Shown here one piece after another: positions 1-4,861 of a DNA stretch of 12,030 nt. Location of the stretch: assembly GCA_902806215.1 (NCBI GenBank), contig CADCVT010000013.1, positions 1-12,030 of the forward strand, written 5' to 3'. The notes under the pieces are model-generated. The model searched no databases and was not told the origin of the DNA. It saw nothing but the letters and a program-made list of their open reading frames with translations. Both the position numbers and the translations under genes were made by a program. The DNA comes from an uncultured Solirubrobacteraceae bacterium (GTDB taxonomy: Bacteria > Actinomycetota > Thermoleophilia > Solirubrobacterales > Solirubrobacteraceae). Position 1 is the first letter of the stretch. Every line of letters begins with the position of its first letter.

Positions 1-726
1 CCCGATCGTCACCGGCAGCATCAGCACGAGGACGCGGTTCAGGCGCGGGTCGCGGATGTCGAAGTGCAGCTCGAGCTTGAAGCCGAGCCGCCGGAGGACC
101 GGGATCGCCATCAGGAGCTGGACGAGCGTGCCCACGAGCACGCCGAGCGCGTACGCGTAGAGCTGGTCGTCGCCCTCGAACCAGCTGCGTGCGCCGATCA
201 GGAACCCGAGGATGAGCAGGTTCCAGACGACCGGGCTGAGCGCCGGGATCGTGAAGTGGTCGTAGGCGTTGAGGATCCCGACGAGCAGGCCGTTGAGCCC
301 GAGCAGGACGACGATCGGGAACATGACCTGGGCCAGGCCGCTCGTCAGGACGTCGAGCTCGCGCGTGAACTCGTCGCCGGTGAACAGCGGCATGATCTCC
401 GGCGCCGCGAGCGTGAACGCGATCGTGATCAGCCCGAGGACGGCCAGGATGTAGAAGAAGAGGTTGCTCGCCAGGCGGACGGCCTCGCGCTTCTTGCCCT
501 GCTCGAGCATCTCGGTGAACACCGGGACGAACGCGGCGCTCAGCGCGGCGTCGGCGAACAGGCTGCGCAGCAGGTTCGGGACCTGGAACGCGAGCGTGAA
601 CGCCGAGAACGCTCCGCTGGTGGCGAAGTAGCTCGAGGCGACGATCTCACGCGCGAGTCCGGCGATCCGGGAGAGACCGGTCGCCACGCTGAAGATGACG
701 GTGTTGCGGGCGAGGCGGTTCTTCAT
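1..726 (-). CDS. murJ: Lipid II flippase MurJ (MviN), N-terminal part, truncated by window edge
   Basis: Read on the minus strand from ATG at 726, the frame stays open for 242 residues and runs off the left edge, so the C-terminal half is missing. MurJ is a polytopic inner-membrane MOP-superfamily transporter that flips lipid-linked peptidoglycan precursor outward; the family is about 500 residues or more with roughly 14 helices. Family signatures are strong: SRIAGLARE at residues 19-27 and VPNLLRSLFADAALSAAFVPVF around 49-70. Several hydrophobic helices are visible (about 90-107, 131-152, 163-179, 191-208, 229-242). By hand alignment with E. coli MurJ, the key arginines R18, R24 and R52 match R20, R26 and R54, but the position of Asp39 appears to be Ser41. 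No Shine-Dalgarno sequence precedes the ATG. The gene is divergent from rpsT. The family is secure; the exact start is likely. Confidence 0.93.
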   Translation of the reverse strand, partial: MKNRLARNTVIFSVATGLSRIAGLAREIVASSYFATSGAFSAFTLAFQVPNLLRSLFADAALSAAFVPVFTEMLEQGKKREAVRLASNLFFYILAVLGLITIAFTLAAPEIMPLFTGDEFTRELDVLTSGLAQVMFPIVVLLGLNGLLVGILNAYDHFTIPALSPVVWNLLILGFLIGARSWFEGDDQLYAYALGVLVGTLVQLLMAIPVLRRLGFKLELHFDIRDPRLNRVLVLMLPVTIG

Positions 727-732
727 GGTGGG

Positions 733-748
733 GTCGCCGGGGGGCGAC
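733..748. promoter_or_regulatory. Palindrome between murJ and rpsT start codons
   Basis: Perfect 6-base inverted repeat: GTCGCC at 733-738 and GGCGAC at 743-748, around a 4-base G loop. It lies 6 bases upstream of the murJ start codon on the minus strand and just upstream of a -10-like element for rpsT. In murJ mRNA it would form a hairpin close to the start codon; as DNA it could be an operator shared by both genes. The symmetry is seen directly; the function is inference, and such palindromes arise easily in GC-rich DNA. Confidence 0.3.
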
Positions 749-752
749 GCGC

Positions 753-758
753 TATTCT
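753..758 (+). promoter_or_regulatory. Possible -10 element for rpsT
   Basis: TATTCT matches 4 of 6 positions of the TATAAT consensus and is the only AT-rich patch in the 44-base murJ-rpsT gap. It ends 12 bases before the rpsT ATG, so initiation 6-7 bases downstream would leave a 5' leader of only about 5 bases. This fits the absence of any Shine-Dalgarno sequence before rpsT. No convincing -35 element is visible. Confidence 0.35.
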
Positions 759-770
759 GCCCACCCGCAG

Positions 771-1043
771 ATGGCGAACATCGCTTCCCAGATCAAGCGC
801 AACGCGCGCAGCGAGCGTGAACGGCTCGAGAACCGTCGATACACGTCGACGATCAAGACCTACTTCCGGCGCCTGGAGACGGCCGTCGCGGCCGGCGACG
901 ACGCCACCGCGGACGCCGACTTCAAGATCCTCGTCTCGACGATCGACAAGGCCGTCAAGCGCGGTGCCCTGCATCGCAACACCGGCTCGCGCAAGAAGTC
1001 CCGCGCCGCCCGCGTCCGCCAGGGCGCCTCGGCGTCCTCCTAG
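771..1043 (+). CDS. rpsT: 30S ribosomal protein S20
   Basis: Ninety residues, against a usual 85-90 for S20, which binds 16S rRNA early in assembly of the small ribosomal subunit. The protein starts MANIASQIKRNARSERERLENR, the classic S20 N terminus, and has the family's basic helical pattern through KAVKRGALHRNTGSRKKSR near residues 63-81. The ATG at 771 gives a full-length N terminus. No Shine-Dalgarno sequence lies upstream (only GCCCACCCGCAG), so translation may start on a very short leader. It is divergent from murJ and convergent with the S8 protease, 10 bases apart stop to stop. Position near holA matches a common Gram-positive arrangement. Identification is secure. Confidence 0.97.
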   Translation: MANIASQIKRNARSERERLENRRYTSTIKTYFRRLETAVAAGDDATADADFKILVSTIDKAVKRGALHRNTGSRKKSRAARVRQGASASS

Positions 1044-1053
1044 TCCCGCCGCT

Positions 1054-2841
1054 CTAGCGGAGCGCGACGGTCCGGCTCAGCCGGACGACGGAGCCGTTCG
1101 GCGTCGTCACGTCGGCCCGGACGGTGACGACGACCCTCTTGGCGCGCAGCAGCGCGCCTCGGGTCAGCCGGTTCGGCTTGAGGACGATGGTTCCGTTGCG
1201 CAGCGACGCGCGGGCCAGCACGACCGGGAGCTTCGCCCTGCGGGTGCTCAACGTGCGAACGACGGTCACGCGCGCGCTGACGCGGCAGCCGGGTGCGCAC
1301 GAGACGCGGGCGACGAGCCCTCGCTCGGCGAAGCGCCGCAGCCGTGCCGGGACGATCGTCAGGCGTGGCTTTCTCTCGCTGATCGCCGTTTGCCCGTCGG
1401 GAACAGCAGGCAGCGAGGGAGTGATCGTGACGCTGTCGGCGGGAGGAGCTGCGGGCGTGGTCATCGGCGGCGGAGCGGTGGTGACCGTCGGCCCGGTGGT
1501 GACGTCGATGACGGGGTCAGTCGTGGGCTCCGGCTCGAGCTCCGGCGCCGGGTCCTCCACGACGGGGACGAGCGGGTCGGCGGCGTTCGTCGCGGACGGG
1601 AGCACGGCGAACGGGCCGTAGCCGCGGTTCGGGTTCGCCAGGTCGGGCGTGAACGCCGTGCCGGTCGCCGCCTTCGCCGCGTCGACCATGCGGCGGACGA
1701 CCTGTGCGGTCGTCAGCGACGAGCACGGTCCCTCCTGCCCAGCCTCGCCATGGCACAACGCGACGAGGCCGGCCACGTGAGGTGCGGCCATGCTCGTGCC
1801 GGACATGCGCGCGGTGCCGCCGCCGGGATACGTCGAGCGGATGCAGACGCCGGGCGCGGCGACCATGTGGCTCAGGTCCGCCGACAGCGTCGCGAAGTTG
1901 CTGAAGCTGGCGAAGCGGTCGTCGGCGTCGACGCCGGAGCAGCTCGGGGCCGGGCCGGACGCGCCGGCGACGCCGTCGGTGTCGGCCATCGCCGAGACCG
2001 TGAGCACCTCGGGGTAGGAGGCCGGGATGTCCGGCGGGCTGGCACCGAGGTCCCATTCCTCGTTGCCGGCGGCCACGACGGTCGTGACACCGGCGGCGGC
2101 GAGGCGGCAGTAGGCGTTGTGCTCGAGGTCGTTCGCACAGGTCGAGCGCCAGCCGGCGCCGCCGAGCGAGAGGTTCGCGACCTCGATGTCCTGCGTGATC
2201 CGGTTGGCGATGACCCAGTCGATGCCGCACAGGACGGTCGAGGTCGAGCCGTTGCCGGTGTCGTCGAGGACCTTGACCGCGACGATCTTCGTCCCGGGAG
2301 CGACGCCGACGACGCCGAAGCCGTTGTCCTTTGCGGCGATCGTGCCGGCGACGTGGGTCCCGTGGCCGTCGACGTCGTCGGGCGCTCCGGTGCCCGCGCA
2401 GGTCGTGCCGGGGACGACGTCGAGGTCGGGATGGTCGAGATCGACGCCGGTGTCGAGCACGGCGACCGCGTGCGTCGCCGTCTGGCGCACGGTGTTCGCC
2501 GGTGCCTGGATCGCGCGGCGCACGCCAGGCGGGATCGTCGAGCCTGGCTGAACGGGGACCGCGGCGAGCTTGCGCACCGGACGGTCGGGGACGATCGCCG
2601 CGACGTCGGGGTCGGCGCGCAGCGCGAGCGCCTGCTCGGGCGTGAGCTCCGCGGCGAAGCCCTTCAGCGCCCGGCTGTAGGTCTGGGTGGCGTCGAAGCC
2701 GAGATCGCGCTCGCGCTCGGCCGTCTCGGCGGCGGCCGACGCACCGCTGTCGGCGTCGAACACGACGATCTCGGCGCCCAGCGTGACGGGCGCGCCGACG
2801 AGGCACGCGAGCAGGCTGACGAGCAGGGCGAGACGACGCAC
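1054..2841 (-). CDS. Secreted S8 (subtilisin-like) serine peptidase with I9 propeptide
   Basis: 595 residues. A signal peptide (about residues 1-23, ending near TLGA) precedes an inhibitor-I9-like propeptide (about 24-92, with YSRALKGFAAELT) and the S8 catalytic domain (about 105-415). The full triad is visible: Asp130 in AVLDTGVD, His160 in DGHGTHVAGT and Ser350 in MSGTSMAAPHVAGL, plus the oxyanion-hole Asn260 in VVAAGN. It should be an active exported endopeptidase that cleaves its own propeptide; the substrate is unknown. A Pro/Thr-rich linker (about 425-490) leads to a C-terminal beta-rich module (491-595) with a close Cys pair (C515, C519), a type I associate with secreted proteins of this group. 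The start is GTG; no other usable in-frame start is near, although AGGAGG directly abuts it. It lies downstream of holA on the same strand, 75 bases away, and converges on rpsT. Confidence 0.95.
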   Translation of the reverse strand: MRRLALLVSLLACLVGAPVTLGAEIVVFDADSGASAAAETAERERDLGFDATQTYSRALKGFAAELTPEQALALRADPDVAAIVPDRPVRKLAAVPVQPGSTIPPGVRRAIQAPANTVRQTATHAVAVLDTGVDLDHPDLDVVPGTTCAGTGAPDDVDGHGTHVAGTIAAKDNGFGVVGVAPGTKIVAVKVLDDTGNGSTSTVLCGIDWVIANRITQDIEVANLSLGGAGWRSTCANDLEHNAYCRLAAAGVTTVVAAGNEEWDLGASPPDIPASYPEVLTVSAMADTDGVAGASGPAPSCSGVDADDRFASFSNFATLSADLSHMVAAPGVCIRSTYPGGGTARMSGTSMAAPHVAGLVALCHGEAGQEGPCSSLTTAQVVRRMVDAAKAATGTAFTPDLANPNRGYGPFAVLPSATNAADPLVPVVEDPAPELEPEPTTDPVIDVTTGPTVTTAPPPMTTPAAPPADSVTITPSLPAVPDGQTAISERKPRLTIVPARLRRFAERGLVARVSCAPGCRVSARVTVVRTLSTRRAKLPVVLARASLRNGTIVLKPNRLTRGALLRAKRVVVTVRADVTTPNGSVVRLSRTVALR

Positions 2842-2847
2842 CCTCCT
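2842..2847 (-). promoter_or_regulatory. Shine-Dalgarno sequence abutting the S8 protease GTG
   Basis: On the minus strand a perfect AGGAGG is followed with no spacer by the GTG start codon, where 5-9 bases is usual. No ATG, GTG or TTG lies a normal distance downstream in the protease frame, and the encoded signal peptide begins at this GTG. Either initiation is inefficient, or the site works in another way, or the sequence is coincidental. Confidence 0.5.
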
Positions 2848-2883
2848 GGGGTCGGCCTCGGTGCGCGCGATCTCAAGCCGGGG

Positions 2884-2899
2884 CCGCCGTTCCCGGCGG
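2884..2899 (-). terminator. GC-rich hairpin after holA, possible terminator
   Basis: Six-base perfect stem CCGCCG (2884-2889) with CGGCGG (2894-2899) and a 4-base loop. It starts 18 bases past the holA stop codon and ends 43 bases before the protease start. No run of U follows, so it could be a weak or factor-assisted terminator separating the comEA-holA run from the protease, or only GC-rich background. Confidence 0.3.
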
Positions 2900-2916
2900 T
2901 TCGTCCAGCGTCGCGC

Positions 2917-3888
2917 TCAGGCGGCGATCGCGTCGATCGTCCGCAGCGCGACGGTGTCGTCCTCGAGCTCCTCGCCGCCTCGGCTGGCGAGCTCGAGGTC
3001 GGCGAGCTCCTCGAGCGCGCGGCGCAGGGCGTCGACGTCGGAGCGGCGCGCCTCGCGCAGGCGCGCGTCGGCCTTCCAGGGCGGCTTGATGGAGGCCTTG
3101 ACCTGCGCCGGGGACTCGCCCGACTCGAGGCGCTCGGCGACCTCGAGCACCTCGCGCACGCGCCGGGCCATGAGCGGGACGAGCCGGGCGATCGACTCGC
3201 CCTGGCTGCGCAGCTCCAGGAAGATCCGCGTCGCCTGGGCGCGGTTGCCCGCCACGAGCGCGTCGCCGAGGCCCCAGACCGCGCGCTCGGCGCTGTGGGC
3301 GGCCTCCTCCTCGATGTGGTCGAGGCCGAGCTGCATGCCCTGGCCGTGCTCGAGCGCGAGCTTCTCGAGCTCGCGCAGCAGCCGCTGCTGGCGCTCGCCC
3401 ACCTGCGCCACGAGCGCCTGCGCGGCGGAGTGGTCGATGTCGAGCCCGAGCCGCTTGGCCTCCTGCTGGACCCAGCGCGGCAGCTCCTTGGTCTTGCGGA
3501 CCTGCTCGGCGGCCACGTCGCCGCCGGCCTGCTTGACCGCGTCGACGAGCGACTTCGGCGCCTTCGCGCGGCCGTCCTCGCGGGCGAAGAACGTGACGGT
3601 GAGGTCGGGCGAGAGGTCCTTGAGCACCGGGACGAGGTGCTTCTTGATGTCGGCCTCCTTCCAGCGCTCGACGCCGTCGACGATGACGAAGCGGCGGCCG
3701 ATCGCGAACGTCATCGCGCTCAGCGCGGCCGCGGCGGCTTCGGGCGTGGACTCGTCGCCCTCGAGGACCTCGGCGCCGTTGGCGCCGGACTCCGTCTCGG
3801 CCAGGGACCGCAGGCGCGCCCGGCGCTCGGCCAGGCGCCCGTGGTCGTCGCCGTGGATGAGGTAGGCGGGCTTCCAGGCGGGCGGCAC
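2917..3888 (-). CDS. holA: DNA polymerase III subunit delta
   Basis: 323 residues from GTG at 3888, typical for HolA (about 320-345). Delta is part of the clamp loader and opens the beta sliding clamp on DNA. Family landmarks: YLIHGDD at 9-15, FVIVDGVERW near 67-76, LLRELEKLAL at 170-179, VWGLGDALVAG near 204-214 and a C-terminal helical collar region (about 215-320). As usual for delta there is no ATP-binding P-loop. The frame stays open upstream to 4122, but that part overlaps the lipoprotein gene and shows no family similarity, so GTG 3888, just before PPAWKPAYLI, is preferred. No Shine-Dalgarno sequence is present; TAGCCT lies 7 bases before the GTG, which suggests a leaderless transcript. 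It follows the lipoprotein gene by 43 bases. Confidence 0.95.
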   Translation of the reverse strand: MPPAWKPAYLIHGDDHGRLAERRARLRSLAETESGANGAEVLEGDESTPEAAAAALSAMTFAIGRRFVIVDGVERWKEADIKKHLVPVLKDLSPDLTVTFFAREDGRAKAPKSLVDAVKQAGGDVAAEQVRKTKELPRWVQQEAKRLGLDIDHSAAQALVAQVGERQQRLLRELEKLALEHGQGMQLGLDHIEEEAAHSAERAVWGLGDALVAGNRAQATRIFLELRSQGESIARLVPLMARRVREVLEVAERLESGESPAQVKASIKPPWKADARLREARRSDVDALRRALEELADLELASRGGEELEDDTVALRTIDAIAA

Positions 3889-3895
3889 GGCACCG

Positions 3896-3901
3896 AGGCT
3901 A
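3896..3901 (-). promoter_or_regulatory. Candidate -10 element for leaderless holA transcription
   Basis: On the minus strand TAGCCT (TANNNT pattern) stands exactly 7 bases before the GTG of holA, so transcription would start at or near the start codon. The same layout is found at comEA (TAGCGT, 7 bases, GTG). No clear -35 is visible. This would give holA its own promoter inside the comEA-holA run. Confidence 0.4.
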
Positions 3902-3931
3902 ACGAACGATCCCGCCGTCGCCGCGCCGCCG

Positions 3932-4327
3932 TCAGCCCGCGTCGCGCCGCGGGCAGTCGTCGACTCCGGCGCTCGCGCCTCGGGGCCCGTCGTCTCCCAG
4001 CGGCGCCCCGTCCCAGCCGACGACGGTCGTGCCCGGCGGCGCCGCCTCGTCGAGCTGCACGCGCACGCAGGAGAACACCAGGTCATCCTCCTGGCCGTTG
4101 AAGGGGATCCGCACGCGCACACGGATCCCGAGCCGGCGGCCGGGCAGCTTCCTGACCTCGACGTCGTCGAGCTCGGTGCTGCCCGAGTCGCCGTACTGGA
4201 CGAACAGAACGTCCGGCTCGACCAGCTTCGAGTTGGCGTAGACCTCCGATGCGTCCTCGGTGGTCGCGCAGCCGGACAGCGCGACCGCTGTGGCAGCCGC
4301 GGCGGCGGCGGCGCCGCGGCGGCTCAT
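3932..4327 (-). CDS. Small predicted lipoprotein of unknown function
   Basis: 131 residues; I do not recognise a family. The N terminus has the lipoprotein signal pattern: MSRR, then an Ala-rich hydrophobic stretch, then lipobox LSGC with the lipidated Cys at residue 20. The mature part (about 112 residues) is acidic to neutral and looks beta-rich, for example RRLGIRVRVRIPFNGQEDDLVFSCVRVQL; two more cysteines (in FSCVRV and DDCPRR) could pair. It should sit on the outer face of the membrane. The ATG at 4327 overlaps the TGA of the VOC gene as ATGA and is preceded by GAAGGA 5 bases away, which fixes the start and suggests coupled translation. Existence is well supported; a role in DNA uptake is only a guess from its neighbours. 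Confidence 0.82.
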   Translation of the reverse strand: MSRRGAAAAAAATAVALSGCATTEDASEVYANSKLVEPDVLFVQYGDSGSTELDDVEVRKLPGRRLGIRVRVRIPFNGQEDDLVFSCVRVQLDEAAPPGTTVVGWDGAPLGDDGPRGASAGVDDCPRRDAG

Positions 4328-4803
4328 GGTCGTCCTTCGAGCTCGGCCAGCCGGCGCTCGAGCTCCTCGATGCGCGTGACGAGCTCGCGTTCGCGCGGCC
4401 GGTGGACGAGCTCGAGCTTGATGCCGTCGGGGTCGTGGAAGAAGACCGCGTAGTAGCCGGGCGTGTACCGGTACTCCGCGGGGCCGGACTCGATCGTGCC
4501 GCCGTTCTCGGCGATCCACGTCGCGCGCTCGTCGACGAGCGCGCGCGTCGGAGCCACGAACGCGATGTGATGGATCCCGAGGTCGTACCGGTCATAGGGC
4601 GTCGTCCGGTCGTGCGACTGGCGCTCGCGCAGCGACACGGATCCGAACTCGCCCCGCCGCCCCAGGTAGACGACCCGCTCGCCGCGCTCGCCCTCGATCT
4701 CCGACGAGGTCACGTAGCTGAGCGGCTGCAGCAGCCCCGAGTAGAACGCGAGGCTCCGGTCGAGATCCGACACGACGAGGTCGAGGTGATCGATGGCGTC
4801 CAT
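4324..4803 (-). CDS. VOC (glyoxalase/dioxygenase) superfamily protein
   Basis: 159 residues in two beta-alpha-beta-beta-beta units: MDAIDHLDLVVSDLDRSLAFYSGLL at the N terminus and LGIHHIAFVAPT ... PGYYAVFFHDPDGIKLELVH in the second half. Likely metal ligands are His6, His78 or His79, and Glu131, as in VOC metalloenzymes; the fourth ligand is not clear. VOC members include lyases, dioxygenases, resistance proteins and isomerases, so substrate and reaction cannot be named. The domain ends near residue 135; residues 139-157 form a short charged heptad-like tail (RELVTRIEELERRLAELEG) that could be a coiled coil. The ATG at 4803 places the first beta strand correctly. It lies 58 bases after comEC and overlaps the lipoprotein gene by 4 bases. 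Likely cytoplasmic, since no signal peptide is seen. Confidence 0.9.
   Translation of the reverse strand: MDAIDHLDLVVSDLDRSLAFYSGLLQPLSYVTSSEIEGERGERVVYLGRRGEFGSVSLRERQSHDRTTPYDRYDLGIHHIAFVAPTRALVDERATWIAENGGTIESGPAEYRYTPGYYAVFFHDPDGIKLELVHRPRERELVTRIEELERRLAELEGRP
4333..4338 (-). promoter_or_regulatory. Shine-Dalgarno sequence of the lipoprotein gene
   Basis: GAAGGA on the minus strand ends 5 bases before the lipoprotein ATG and lies inside the end of the VOC gene. It supports the ATG at 4327 over upstream in-frame starts in the overlapping frame. Confidence 0.6.
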
Positions 4804-4810
4804 GGAGCGG

Positions 4811-4816
4811 ATTGTG
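4811..4816 (-). promoter_or_regulatory. Weak -10-like element before the VOC gene
   Basis: CACAAT (4 of 6 matches to TATAAT) stands 7 bases before the VOC ATG on the minus strand, the same spacing as the candidate leaderless elements at comEA and holA. The first base deviates and no -35 is evident, so this is a weaker case. No Shine-Dalgarno sequence is present before this ATG. Confidence 0.25.
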
Positions 4817-4861
4817 GCGAGCGGGCGCGCAGCGTTGTTTGCCGGATCCCGCGAGATGTCC

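Noticed and set aside
1049..1060. Small hairpin CCGC-TCTA-GCGG between rpsT and the protease
   Set aside because: Only a 4-base stem over the protease stop codon with no U run; too weak to call a bidirectional terminator.
2803..2832. Lipobox-like LLAC in the S8 protease signal peptide
   Set aside because: The Cys would be at residue 13, too early for a lipoprotein signal, and the hydrophobic region continues past it; an ordinary cleaved signal peptide fits better.
64..4101. A stop-free plus-strand frame of 1345 codons
   Set aside because: It runs antisense to murJ, the S8 protease and holA and overlaps rpsT in another frame. Its product is a low-complexity Arg/Glu/Asp/Ala-rich string with no domain, a by-product of GC-rich third positions opposite real genes.
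3889..4122. Upstream extension of holA
   Set aside because: The extra 78 residues overlap the lipoprotein gene and lack HolA similarity; GTG 3888 gives the normal family N terminus.
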